DNA from: Chloroflexota bacterium
GTDB taxonomy: Bacteria; Chloroflexota; Anaerolineae; B4-G1
Assembly (NCBI GenBank): GCA_024232355.1
Contig: JAAEPW010000406.1
Location: forward strand, 75,819-139,818
Direction: 5' to 3'
Length of the DNA: 64,000 nt
Below, piece by piece: positions 42,801-52,344 of the stretch. Every line of letters begins with the position of its first letter. The first letter of the stretch is position 1. The translations under genes were made by a program, and so were the position numbers. The notes under the pieces are model-generated. The model did not search any database and had not been told where the DNA came from. It saw only the letters and a program-made list of their open reading frames with translations.

Positions 42801-45029
42801 ATGACAAGCATTGTCGGTCAACCCATCACCCGCGTGGACGCCCGCGCCAAAGTCACAGGAGAGGCAAAATATCCCGGCGACATCACAATGGAGCACATGC
42901 TCCACGCCAAAATCCTGTTCGCCGGACGCCCCCACGCCCGTGTCCTCAGCATCGACACAAGCGAGGCCAAGACCGTGCCAGGAGTTGTCGACATCTTTAC
43001 GGCTCAGGACGTGCCGGTTAACGAATATGGCTTGCAGACGCCAGATCAACCGGTGTTGTGCGGCCCCGGCTCCTCCAAGCCCGGTGCTGACGTGGTACGC
43101 TTTGTTGGCGACCAGGTAGCGCTGGTAGTTGCCGAGACCGAGCGCGCCGCCGCCCGCGCCCGCGACCTGATCCACGTCGAATACGAGGACCTGTCCCTGG
43201 TACTCGACCCGTTGGAGGCCCTCAAACCCAACGCCCCCCAACTCCATCCCCACCGGCAGCCCAGCGACATTCACCCGGAACTGTGTACCGAAGGAAACCT
43301 CATCAGTCACCACCAGATTCGCAAAGGGGACGTGGAGGCGGCCTGGAACCAGGCCGACGTAATCGTCGAGAGCGAGTGCCGCACACCTGCTCAAGAACAC
43401 GCCTACCTGCAACCAGAAGCTGGCTTAGCCTACATAGACGATCAAGGCCGGGTGACGGTGGTGGTAGCTGGGCAATGGACGTGGGAAGATCAGCAAGCCA
43501 TCGCTCACTCGCTGGGCATCCCGCCGGAACAGGTTCGCGTGATCTACCCGGCCATCGGCGGGGCTTTTGGCGGGCGCGAGGACATGTCGGTGCAAATCGT
43601 GCTGGCCCTGGCAGTCCAAAAATTACGGCGTCCTGTCAAAATTGTTTGGAGTCGTGAGGAATCCATCATCGGTCACTGCAAACGTCACCCTATGTGGATT
43701 CGGTCCAAGTGGGGAGCGACCCGCGAGGGTAAACTGATCGCGGCAGAAGCGCAGGTGGTAGCCGACGGTGGAGCCTATTGCTATACCACCAACAAGGTGC
43801 TTGGCAATTGTGCCGTCACCTGTACCGGCCCCTACGAGATCCCCAACGTCAAGGTAGACGTGGACGGCGTCTATACCAACAACCTGCCCAGCGGAGCCTT
43901 TCGAGGCTTTGGCTCGCCACAGGGCATTTTTGCCGCCGAGACACAGATGAACAAACTGGCGCAAGCATTAAAGATGGATCCGGTCGAACTCCGGCTAAAG
44001 AATTTGCTGCGCGAGGACAGCCTGACCGCAATGGGCACTCCACTTCCTGGAGGCGTCAGCTTGGTAGATGTGACCGAACAATGCGCACGTGCTGCGGGCT
44101 GGCAAAAAACCTTTCATGGGTGGAAAAAACCATCCACGCGCAACGGCATCGGCATCGCCGTTGCTTTCAAAAACATTGGTTTTTCATTTGGCTACCAGGA
44201 GAACTGCTGGGCAAAAGTCGAGTTGCAGGGCGAGGCGGAAATCGAGGAAGCGGTGGTCTATATTGGCAGCGCCGAGGTGGGGCAGGGCACGCACATCGCC
44301 ATTCACCAGATGGCTGCGGAGGCGCTGGACCTGCCGTTTGAACGAGTTCGCTTGGTCGCTTCAGACACCAACACCAGCCCCGGCAGCTCTGGCTCGGTCT
44401 CGGCATCACGGATGACGTTCATGTCCGGCAACGCGGTCCGGGGAGCGGCGGCGCAGGCACTGGAACAATGGCACGCTGAAGAACGTCCCGCCATCGCCGA
44501 GTACGTGTACCTGGCCCCCAAAACTACACCCTTTGACGCCGAGACCGGTCACGGCGTCCCCAACCTGGCCTACGGTTACGTCGCCCAAGCGGTGGAGACG
44601 CAAGTAGACACCGAAACCGGCGAGTTGCGCATCCTGCGCGTCATCTGCGCCAATGACGTGGGCAAAGCGATCAATCCACAACAGATCGAAGGACAGATCG
44701 AGGGAGCCACGGTGCAAGCAATAGGCTGGGCCACGTGCGAAAATCTAATCACCGAGGGCGGCCACGTACTGACGCCGTATCTCAGCACCTATTTGATACC
44801 CACTATCTGTGACATACCAGAACAGACCGAGTCCATCATCATCGAGAACCCCGATCCACGTGGACCGTGGGGCGCGCGCGGGATGGGCGAGATGCCCTTT
44901 ATCCCCTTGGCCCCAGCCCTAGTCGCCGCCATCCACGATGCCACGGGTGTCTGGTTCGACGAGCTGCCGTTGACGCCGGAGCGGGTGTTGCGAGGGTTAA
45001 AAAGACCCCATAAAGATCCAACGAATTGA
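42801..45029 (+). CDS. Molybdenum hydroxylase, molybdopterin-binding large subunit
   Basis: A 742-residue xanthine-dehydrogenase-like Mo subunit without fused iron-sulfur domain. It starts with VGQPITRVDARAKVTGEAKY, the family N-terminal signature. Cofactor motifs are YPAIGGAFGGREDMSVQ, GAFRGFGSPQGIFAAE and VYIGSAEVGQGTHIAIHQMAAEAL; the catalytic glutamate is in GARGMGEMPFIPLAP. It would work with the FAD-FeS fusion encoded at 39606. The ATG at 42801 has GAGAAAGA upstream; a TTG at 42783, inside the previous gene, is the alternative. Its substrate is probably a purine or related N-heterocycle, given the island. Confidence 0.9.
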   Translation: MTSIVGQPITRVDARAKVTGEAKYPGDITMEHMLHAKILFAGRPHARVLSIDTSEAKTVPGVVDIFTAQDVPVNEYGLQTPDQPVLCGPGSSKPGADVVRFVGDQVALVVAETERAAARARDLIHVEYEDLSLVLDPLEALKPNAPQLHPHRQPSDIHPELCTEGNLISHHQIRKGDVEAAWNQADVIVESECRTPAQEHAYLQPEAGLAYIDDQGRVTVVVAGQWTWEDQQAIAHSLGIPPEQVRVIYPAIGGAFGGREDMSVQIVLALAVQKLRRPVKIVWSREESIIGHCKRHPMWIRSKWGATREGKLIAAEAQVVADGGAYCYTTNKVLGNCAVTCTGPYEIPNVKVDVDGVYTNNLPSGAFRGFGSPQGIFAAETQMNKLAQALKMDPVELRLKNLLREDSLTAMGTPLPGGVSLVDVTEQCARAAGWQKTFHGWKKPSTRNGIGIAVAFKNIGFSFGYQENCWAKVELQGEAEIEEAVVYIGSAEVGQGTHIAIHQMAAEALDLPFERVRLVASDTNTSPGSSGSVSASRMTFMSGNAVRGAAAQALEQWHAEERPAIAEYVYLAPKTTPFDAETGHGVPNLAYGYVAQAVETQVDTETGELRILRVICANDVGKAINPQQIEGQIEGATVQAIGWATCENLITEGGHVLTPYLSTYLIPTICDIPEQTESIIIENPDPRGPWGARGMGEMPFIPLAPALVAAIHDATGVWFDELPLTPERVLRGLKRPHKDPTN

Positions 45030-45051
45030 TCAATTTTTGTTGAATCTGGCG

Positions 45052-45080
45052 TTGCAAGAAACGTCGCTTTACAGTACAAT
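45052..45080 (+). promoter_or_regulatory. Promoter of the DnaA_N-domain gene
   Basis: TTGCAA (45052-45057), 17-base spacer, TACAAT (45075-45080), 20 bases before the ATG at 45100, giving a very short leader. Confidence 0.65.
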
Positions 45081-45099
45081 CATCCTCGGAGGTGGGGCC

Positions 45100-46020
45100 A
45101 TGACAAATAGACTGTTTGACAATCCATACGACGGGTCTACGTTGATCCGAAATGTTATTTTTGACCAAATTCTGCCAGTGTTATCATCCGATGGGTGGAA
45201 GGTGCTTTGTGTGGCGATCCGTCAGGCGTGGGGAGGGCGAGAGGATGGATCATCCGATGGACAAAGCGAGCGTGTTCTGAGCATCTCTCAATTTATGGAG
45301 AAAACGGGCATCGAGGAGCAAGTTGCGATTGAACAAGCCATCAAAGAGTGCGTGGATGCCCGTTATCTGATACAGGGTCAAGCAGATTTGGATGCTTATG
45401 CGCTCAACATCGAGTTCGAGCCTGGTGCTCCAGTTACCGAGGCTGAACCGGTGGCAGATGATATACCTCTTGATCCCGATGAGGAACGCGCACTTCAAAC
45501 GCTATTGGATTTTGGACGCGAGATGCAAGTCGAGCCCGACTTGGCGGCAGTACGCGAGGCAGTGATAAAGAGCGATGCCGACGCGGTGTTGGCCTGGATT
45601 GAGATGGGGCGAGGGATGGTCAACTTGGAGATGGGGGTTCGCTTCCAAACGGTCGTGGCGCGACTGCTCGATCAGGTGCCTCCCATTCCCCTGGCGATGC
45701 TCGAAATGGAGGAATACGTACCTGTCGCTCTAAAAGAGACGACAGATGAAGACAGTCCATCAGAACCGAATGACCTCAAAGCACACGAACTATGGCAAGC
45801 CACCCTCAAAGAGTTGCGGTCACAGATGAGAAAGAGCAAGTTCAAGTGGCTAAAACCGACACGAGGAATTGGGTTGGCAGACGGTGTACTGACAGTTGCA
45901 GTACCCAACGAACGAATAAAGGAATGGATAGAGACTGGGGTGTTTGCGACAAACATCATAGAGACGCTAGAAGCAACATCCGCCGAGCCGGTTACGTTGA
46001 CGTTGGTCGCGAAAAAGTGA
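45100..46020 (+). CDS. Replication-type protein with an orphan DnaA N-terminal domain
   Basis: A 306-residue protein. Residues about 12-100 look like a winged-helix or DnaD-like module (VIFDQILPVLSSDGWKVLCVAIRQAWGG, then SISQFMEKTGIEEQVAIEQAIKECVDARYLI), the type found in plasmid and phage replication initiators. An acidic middle (105-225) follows. Residues about 228-306 match DnaA domain I: LWQATLKELRSQMRKSKFKWLKPTRGIGLADGVLTVAVPN. No AAA+ ATPase or DNA-binding domain IV is present. Domain I of DnaA recruits DnaB helicase, so this could be a helicase-loading adaptor or a competitor of DnaA. A GGAGGT site fixes the start. It has its own promoter and is followed by a strong inverted repeat. 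Confidence 0.7.
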   Translation: MTNRLFDNPYDGSTLIRNVIFDQILPVLSSDGWKVLCVAIRQAWGGREDGSSDGQSERVLSISQFMEKTGIEEQVAIEQAIKECVDARYLIQGQADLDAYALNIEFEPGAPVTEAEPVADDIPLDPDEERALQTLLDFGREMQVEPDLAAVREAVIKSDADAVLAWIEMGRGMVNLEMGVRFQTVVARLLDQVPPIPLAMLEMEEYVPVALKETTDEDSPSEPNDLKAHELWQATLKELRSQMRKSKFKWLKPTRGIGLADGVLTVAVPNERIKEWIETGVFATNIIETLEATSAEPVTLTLVAKK

Positions 46021-46050
46021 TTTGGGCATGTTTTGCTCAAGACTCGGTTC

Positions 46051-46097
46051 GTAGTGAGCGCTTTATCGCCGTGAAAACGCGCTAAAGCGCTCACTAC
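46051..46097. terminator. Inverted repeat between convergent genes (GTAG...CTAC type)
   Basis: Perfect 15-bp arms GTAGTGAGCGCTTTA (46051-46065) and TAAAGCGCTCACTAC (46083-46097) around 17 bases. It lies between the convergent DnaA_N-domain and double-M28 genes and could stop transcription from both sides. The GTAG/CTAC ends match the other short repeats of this window. Confidence 0.65.
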
Positions 46098-46130
46098 AAA
46101 CCCCTTCTCAAAACACCCCCATTTGATTTA

Positions 46131-49100
46131 TCACCATCCCGCCAACCAGGACATGGACAGGGTCAATATCTCGCCGCTGGAAGTCAAGCGATCCAGCTCA
46201 ACGGCATCGGCGGTGTCGTCGGATGAGTAGGATTCTAGCTCGGCCTCGTCCCACCTAAACTTGAGCGCTGGAATATTGGCCTCATCGAACGAGCGATGCC
46301 ACCCGTCGATATCGTTTTGACGCCACACCCGCCGGTCTAATTTGGCAGCCCCCGCCTCGATGCGCTGAATCAACGCGAGATCGTGCTCTTGCCCACCCTG
46401 GAACATCAGCTTGTAGCCTCGTCCCCCCGCGATACTGTCCAGCGCAATAACGCCCACAGTGCGAGTGAGGGGAATGACCGGATTGGTCAAATAGTAAGCG
46501 ACACCGGCGCTATCCAGTTCTTCTGCACCCCAGGCAGCAAAGATCACGCTGCGAGCCGGACGATATCCCGTCGATTGCCACACCCGCGCCATCTCTAGCA
46601 TCGCCGCTACACCAGATGCGTTCTGGTTCGCACCGGGAAAGTAAAAGCCGTTTGGCGACCGACCGATGTGGTCATAGTGTGCGCCGACGATGAGCACCTC
46701 GTGGGCCAAATTGGGATCGCTTCCCGGCAGCAAGCCCAAGACATTGGCAGTGAGCGTAGTGGTGATCGGGCGCGGGAGATTTTGTCGCATCTGTACACCC
46801 AAGGGAAGGGCTGGTGGCGCAGAGGCCAGATCCTCAAGGTCTATCCCTTCCAATTGCTCCAGCAAAGTTTCAAAGGCGGATTCGGTAATCTGCATCACAG
46901 GGATAACGATCTCTGGCCCCGGATCGGATTGGATGTACGCTGTCTGCAGAATATCAGCGCCCGTGTCGGTGACGACGATCAGCCCTCCGGCTCCGTGCTC
47001 TTGCAGTTGCGCGGCACGGCGGTCGAGAGACATCATGTCTCCCGAGTCTTGCTCAACGACCACGGCTCCGTCAAAATACATCTCTGCCAAATCCTCAGCG
47101 TTTACCCACACCAATTCCCCTTCAATGATGCCTCTCCCGGCGCTTTCCACAAAGTCTTGGCGATAGATAAATTCGTACAACATCGTGCCATCGGCATCCA
47201 ACAGGGTGAGATCGGGCACAGTGGTGAGGTGGGTGTAGGAAATGGGGAATTGTTGCAAATAGCTCCGTTCACCCGTCATCACCGCTGTTCCTGTCAAAAG
47301 GTCGCCATACGGTTCCAACCCCAAGGCAGCAAACTGCTCAACAACGTAATCTACAGCCAAGTTTGCTCCTGGCGATCCGGCCTGCCGCCCATCGAGTTCG
47401 GGGCTGGCGAGGACAGTGACATGAGCCAACGCACGCTCGGCATCAAAACTTTGAGCCAACGAAACCAAATTGTCTGGCACCTCGCTGGTGAGTGCATACT
47501 CTTGCCACTCGGCCAGGAAAGAATCCGGAGACACATTCAGAGCAGTCTGCAGGTTAGCAGACGTATCGTCCGTCTGAGCGATGAACTGGCGCAACCCCAC
47601 CAATCCATACCGCTCGACGATAAAAGAGACCAGAGACCAAGATTGAGCGTAGAAAAGCTCGGTCTGGTCATCCGGCACATCCACCAACGATGGCATATCG
47701 AATAACGAAAACTCGACGTGACGACGCACCGCATCTTGCACGATGGAGGAATACCTCGCAGCCATTCGGTGAGCGCCCAACGGCAGCACACGACCGACCT
47801 CGAAATCGGTGATCCCCTCGTACAGCCAACGCTCCTCGGTACCTAAAGAAGCAAGTCCCTGCGCAAAAAGTATCTGGCGACTCAATTCACGGGCGATACT
47901 AGCATCCATATTGTCCTGCACTTGGAGCTTGATCGCCTCGCCTGGCTTGGTCCAACTGTTCACCTGATCAGACAAAGAGAGCAAGATGGATGCGCGGAAA
48001 AGCCCGGGATCGTCGTAGAGCTTGATCTCTTGGGGCAGCCGGGGTATCGCATCCAGATCTACGGTCACTTGAGCATAGGTCACCTCTGCCAGATCGAGAA
48101 TATGCTGCACCGAGGCGGTGTCGTGGTTGTTTGCATTATACTTGACGACAAAGTGCTCACTGACAAGTTCGTCCCAGGCCACGCCTGCATAGAGCCAACG
48201 GCTGCCGACCCGCGTGAAACGAGCACGATAGTTGACAAGGCTCGATTGCCCATCGGAGAGCACGGTTTGGACGATCAACGTGACCTCTGCCTCATTTGTG
48301 TTCTCATCAGGCCCGCCCGGCGACCATCCGACGACCAAGCCCTTGGCAGAATAAGTGACAACAGGATAATCGGTCCGGTCAGCGAACCAGTTGCGCTCCT
48401 CGGCGCGCAAGACAGAATCGTCTGGGGTGACGGTGGATAACAACGCATTCACGTCTCCCTCGTGCACAGCCTCAACGCGGTCAGCGATGTTGGCCAGGAT
48501 TGCATTGGCATCAGCGCGCAAGGAATTGATCCGATCGGCCCGCCAAGCAAACTCGAATTGGGTCGACGATATCCCCAACGCTTGTTTAAAGACGTCTGTC
48601 TCAGAGTCATCCCAGGCAGCAAACAGGGCACGCAGACCGTCGGCGCCATAGGTATCGAGTAGGTACTCGACGGCACTCCACGAGTAGGCACGCAGCGCCT
48701 GGGCCTGCGGATTTGGCAAACCGCTTATGCTTGGAAATTCGAGCAGGGGAGTCAAGACATTTGTGTCAACAATGAGGGAAAGATACTCTCGCGCAGCATT
48801 GTCCTTGTAATAAAGAGTCATCCCTTCACGCAGCCAAGTCGCACTCTGCCCCTCATTTTCCAGAAAAGGTGTGTCGAGCGGCAAGCCCATTTGGCTGAGG
48901 GTCAAGTTAACCAGGGCAGGCGTGATAGGCCAGCCCCAGGCGATCTCGGCCAATCCCGCCGACGAGGCCAGCCAACTCTCCTCTTGGGAGGTGGGGGAAT
49001 CTGCCGGGCGAGCAACGGCCTGCATCGTGGCAGCATCGGGGTAATAGACAATGCGTGTGCCGGTGATGGGTGAAAATCCCAGGTCGGTAGTCAGGGAGAC

Positions 49101-51125
49101 GTAGGCGGTCTGAGTGCTGGAGAGCAGTTCACCGGTTTCCAGCGACGAGTTGACATCCGCCTCTGACCTGGTTGCTGGAAAGTGCGCGACCGTGACGACG
49201 TCACCAACCAACTCGTCCAACTCGTACCCGCCCAGATACCACCTGCCGTCCCGTTGTACGAAATGCACGTTGTATGAGGTGGACGAGGCAGATCGTTCTG
49301 CATCGTCCCAGCGGTAAGACGTCGTGAGGACAATGTTCGCTTCACCGTCGCCGATGTGGATCCTGCCCGGCTTAATTTTCACATAGGTCAATTCTCGGGA
49401 CCACAGATTGTCAAACCAGGCGGCCTGAGCGGCTTGCAGATCGGGGTCGCTTGGATCGACGCTGGCGAGAAATACCTCGCGATTGCCAGCGGCCACACTG
49501 GCCTCTAACCACGCGATCGCTTGTTCCAACTCGGTGTACCCTTCTGCAAAAGCAGCCAGGGTATGAGCAGAGATGGCGCCGACAGCTTTGAATTTTTCCG
49601 ATTTGATAACCTCGGTTTCGTCGTCTGGAGTGTGATAAACGGTATCAGGCCACCAGATGGTCATAGCGGACGGTACCCCCGCATGGTAGAAAGGCATATG
49701 ATCACTCCGCCCGGTAAAAGTGCGGGTAATGGGAATACCGTAAACATCAGCGCTGGCCGCCAGTTGATTGGCCACGATCCCCTCGCCGTCTATTTGCAGA
49801 TTCTCGCCGGCGGCGATCATGTCCAAGTTGAGCATGGCGGCGGTGCGAGTGAGCGGGATCGTGGGGTGTTCCACGTAATGCCAGGAACCCAGCAGCCCTT
49901 GTTCCTCACCATCCCAGGCCGCAAAGAGCACGCCGTGCGTGGGCTGATAGTCCTGTTCTTGCCACAACCGGGCAATCTCTAGAACCGCGGCGACGCCGGA
50001 AGCGTTGTCATTGGCGCCATTCATAATTTCTCCGTCCGGCTCGCGCCCCAGGTGATCGTAGTGAGCGCCAATGACGATGATTTCGTCATCGGGGGCAGTA
50101 TTGGTACCGGGAAGAAAAGCCAAGACGTTGCGCACCTCGGCCTGATCTTGCTCCTCAACTGTCACGGCGAGACGTACGGTGGTGGAAAGGGGCGTGGCCG
50201 TAAAACGCAAGCTTAGCCTATCTAACGTATAGTCGGTGCCACTGAGCAGGTCTTGTGCGACGGTCTCGGAAACCAGATACGCCGGGATAGTCTGTGGCAC
50301 CCAGGCGGTGTCGCGGTAACCCCCGCGTCGAAAAAATGGGATATCCCTTTCACGATCCAGCAGCAGCAGCCCGCCCACCTGGTGCTCGATAGCCTGGCGG
50401 TAGACCTCGGGGTTGCGCGTATAGCGACACAGCGCGATCTTGCCACCCATATCAACTCCGGCGTAGGCATCGTGCAGGCAATCGTTCAGCCAGACAACCG
50501 GGCCATCTCCTTGCCCCGCGCCGAGGTAGCCGCCGGTGAGGACGCGATAGTCTGTGCGATAGTCGTAGGTACGTGCGAGGGCCTCTCCCGAGGGAAGAAT
50601 GACGTCGAGAAGCGGTAACTCTGTGATCTGCCCGTAGGGCGCGGTAAAGGTCTGAAAGTAGGTATCGTTTTCACCAGCGGGCCGCAATCCATATTCGGCA
50701 AAGCGGCCAGCAATATACTCGCCAGCGGCCCACCCACCGGGGTCGCCAGGCTGGCGTCCGGCGAATTCGTCACTGGCGAGGGTTGCAATGTGCTCCAGCG
50801 CCAGTTCCTCGTCGAACATGCGGGCCAAGGCAGCAATATTGACGGTATCCACCGGCTGCTCCACGATGATTTCGTTGACCTCTTGCTTCGCCTCTGCCTC
50901 TTCCTCAGGTGTAGGTGTTGACTGCGTATCATCAGGGGTGTCTGTAGCTGTGTCCAGCAACGGCAATTGAAACCGGGGAGTTGGCGTCGGTCCGGTAGCC
51001 ACCGAGGAGGTTGTGTCTGGGCGGAGTAGACGCCACAAGTAGCCCAAGAGGACAATCTGTACGAGGGCCAGAACAACGATCAAAGAGATGAGCACACGAC
51101 GATTCTTGTTAGACATTTTGTTCAT
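46131..51125 (-). CDS. Giant membrane-anchored protein with two M28 peptidase domains
   Basis: A 1664-residue protein with one N-terminal membrane helix (about residues 10-30) and a Thr/Pro-rich stalk (45-75), so the bulk is extracytoplasmic. The first M28 aminopeptidase unit (about 90-530) has a complete double-zinc site: H355 in GAHYDHLG, D373 in GANDNASG, E407/E408 in DGEEQG, D435 in NLDM and H498 in YHTPDD. A PA-like insert precedes it. The middle (about 570-1250) holds two repeats that resemble the helical tails of gluzincin peptidases, but without HEXXH. The second M28 unit (about 1270-1664) has lost key ligands (Gln at 1501, no final His). It is the last gene of the operon that starts at 59185. 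The N terminus begins MNKMSNK; AGGTGA precedes the ATG. Confidence 0.88.
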   Translation of the reverse strand: MNKMSNKNRRVLISLIVVLALVQIVLLGYLWRLLRPDTTSSVATGPTPTPRFQLPLLDTATDTPDDTQSTPTPEEEAEAKQEVNEIIVEQPVDTVNIAALARMFDEELALEHIATLASDEFAGRQPGDPGGWAAGEYIAGRFAEYGLRPAGENDTYFQTFTAPYGQITELPLLDVILPSGEALARTYDYRTDYRVLTGGYLGAGQGDGPVVWLNDCLHDAYAGVDMGGKIALCRYTRNPEVYRQAIEHQVGGLLLLDRERDIPFFRRGGYRDTAWVPQTIPAYLVSETVAQDLLSGTDYTLDRLSLRFTATPLSTTVRLAVTVEEQDQAEVRNVLAFLPGTNTAPDDEIIVIGAHYDHLGREPDGEIMNGANDNASGVAAVLEIARLWQEQDYQPTHGVLFAAWDGEEQGLLGSWHYVEHPTIPLTRTAAMLNLDMIAAGENLQIDGEGIVANQLAASADVYGIPITRTFTGRSDHMPFYHAGVPSAMTIWWPDTVYHTPDDETEVIKSEKFKAVGAISAHTLAAFAEGYTELEQAIAWLEASVAAGNREVFLASVDPSDPDLQAAQAAWFDNLWSRELTYVKIKPGRIHIGDGEANIVLTTSYRWDDAERSASSTSYNVHFVQRDGRWYLGGYELDELVGDVVTVAHFPATRSEADVNSSLETGELLSSTQTAYVSLTTDLGFSPITGTRIVYYPDAATMQAVARPADSPTSQEESWLASSAGLAEIAWGWPITPALVNLTLSQMGLPLDTPFLENEGQSATWLREGMTLYYKDNAAREYLSLIVDTNVLTPLLEFPSISGLPNPQAQALRAYSWSAVEYLLDTYGADGLRALFAAWDDSETDVFKQALGISSTQFEFAWRADRINSLRADANAILANIADRVEAVHEGDVNALLSTVTPDDSVLRAEERNWFADRTDYPVVTYSAKGLVVGWSPGGPDENTNEAEVTLIVQTVLSDGQSSLVNYRARFTRVGSRWLYAGVAWDELVSEHFVVKYNANNHDTASVQHILDLAEVTYAQVTVDLDAIPRLPQEIKLYDDPGLFRASILLSLSDQVNSWTKPGEAIKLQVQDNMDASIARELSRQILFAQGLASLGTEERWLYEGITDFEVGRVLPLGAHRMAARYSSIVQDAVRRHVEFSLFDMPSLVDVPDDQTELFYAQSWSLVSFIVERYGLVGLRQFIAQTDDTSANLQTALNVSPDSFLAEWQEYALTSEVPDNLVSLAQSFDAERALAHVTVLASPELDGRQAGSPGANLAVDYVVEQFAALGLEPYGDLLTGTAVMTGERSYLQQFPISYTHLTTVPDLTLLDADGTMLYEFIYRQDFVESAGRGIIEGELVWVNAEDLAEMYFDGAVVVEQDSGDMMSLDRRAAQLQEHGAGGLIVVTDTGADILQTAYIQSDPGPEIVIPVMQITESAFETLLEQLEGIDLEDLASAPPALPLGVQMRQNLPRPITTTLTANVLGLLPGSDPNLAHEVLIVGAHYDHIGRSPNGFYFPGANQNASGVAAMLEMARVWQSTGYRPARSVIFAAWGAEELDSAGVAYYLTNPVIPLTRTVGVIALDSIAGGRGYKLMFQGGQEHDLALIQRIEAGAAKLDRRVWRQNDIDGWHRSFDEANIPALKFRWDEAELESYSSDDTADAVELDRLTSSGEILTLSMSWLAGW

Positions 51126-51135
51126 ACCATTTCAC

Positions 51136-52314
51136 CTACGGCGACCAAACCCCCAACCCATTGAATTCCTCACCCACAGTCAGTTGTTCCGACTCTTCAG
51201 ACACAATGTCATAAACCCACAAATCGGCCAAGGGCAATTCTGCGTCTGTGGCTTGAACCGTCGTGAACAACAAGCGGTTACTGTCTGGCGACCAATTCGG
51301 CTCCCATATCCACATTTCATCTTTTTCGACCACGGTAGTGATCTCACCCGTATCCACTGTAAAAATTTGTAGGGCGCTAAAGAACACGTACCCGTTTCCC
51401 TGCTGCACGACTGCCAAGCTCTCGACGGCAATGTACGCACCGTTGGGGGACCAAGCGAGTGACTGAGGCTGCATCTCGTTTAGCTGGGCAACGGGAACCG
51501 GGTCACCATCCCGCTCTGCGATCAGGACCTCGTTGAAACTATAGCCGCCAATGACGATTGTTTCCCCATCGGGTGACCAGTCCACCGTTTGGGCCTTGTA
51601 AAGGATATCAAAGATTTGCTCCTCGCCTTTTTCGCCGGACAACAAATACACACTCGACTCGGTCTGTTCTGACACTGCTCCTACCACAAGCCACTCATCC
51701 TTGGTAGGAGACCAATTTATGCTGCGCACCATCCAGGGAAGCGGGATGCTCCGTTCGATAACACCGTCAACCCTGGCGACGTGGACGATGCTGGTGGGAT
51801 TACCTCTCTCTACTGGCTCTACCATAGACGCAAAGGCCAGCCGCTCTCCATCAGGAGACCACGTGGGTCGGAGTGGCAGTACGTTGGAGACAGTCTGACT
51901 CGCGTGAATATGCTCTAACCCATCGAGTGATGAAACCCATACACTAGTTTGTAGGTCATCCTCCCTGTAGGGATTGCGTTCTGTTCCCATATAGGCTATA
52001 TGTTGGCCATCGGGAGACCAGGAAGGAGAGAAGAAAAACCCCTGACCAGGATCAGATACCCGCTGCGCGTTCGATCCATCGGCGTCCATCACATAGACGG
52101 CGCTGTTCCCCTCCCGGTGGGACGTGAAAGCGATGCGCGGCCCGCTCGGGACCGATGTTACGGCTACCGGCTCAACGGTGATGGTTGGATCAGCCGCACC
52201 CTCATTTGCATCTCTGCGGGTCAGCATTGCGCAAGCAGACAAACCGCCAACTAATAACACGCTCAGCGCCAGCACAACCAGGATCACAGTGAACAATCCG
52301 TTCTTACACTTCAT
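51136..52314 (-). CDS. Membrane-anchored TolB-like beta-propeller protein, copy 2
   Basis: A 392-residue protein with an N-terminal helix (about residues 8-28, MKCKNGLFTVILVVLALSV) and six to seven PD40/TolB-like blades: IAFTSHREGNSAVYVMDADG, SWSPDGQHIAYMG, TWSPDGERLAFAS, DWSPDGETIVIGG, AWSPNGAYIAVES and NWSPDSNRLLFTT. Such propellers on the cell surface usually bind proteins or peptides. It is a tandem paralogue of the next gene, same length, identical ending FNGLGVWSP. Ten bases separate it from the double-M28 gene. The ATG at 52314 follows GGAGAGAG. Confidence 0.85.
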   Translation of the reverse strand: MKCKNGLFTVILVVLALSVLLVGGLSACAMLTRRDANEGAADPTITVEPVAVTSVPSGPRIAFTSHREGNSAVYVMDADGSNAQRVSDPGQGFFFSPSWSPDGQHIAYMGTERNPYREDDLQTSVWVSSLDGLEHIHASQTVSNVLPLRPTWSPDGERLAFASMVEPVERGNPTSIVHVARVDGVIERSIPLPWMVRSINWSPTKDEWLVVGAVSEQTESSVYLLSGEKGEEQIFDILYKAQTVDWSPDGETIVIGGYSFNEVLIAERDGDPVPVAQLNEMQPQSLAWSPNGAYIAVESLAVVQQGNGYVFFSALQIFTVDTGEITTVVEKDEMWIWEPNWSPDSNRLLFTTVQATDAELPLADLWVYDIVSEESEQLTVGEEFNGLGVWSP

Positions 52315-52344
52315 ACTCTCTCCACATCACGTTTTACGTATCTC

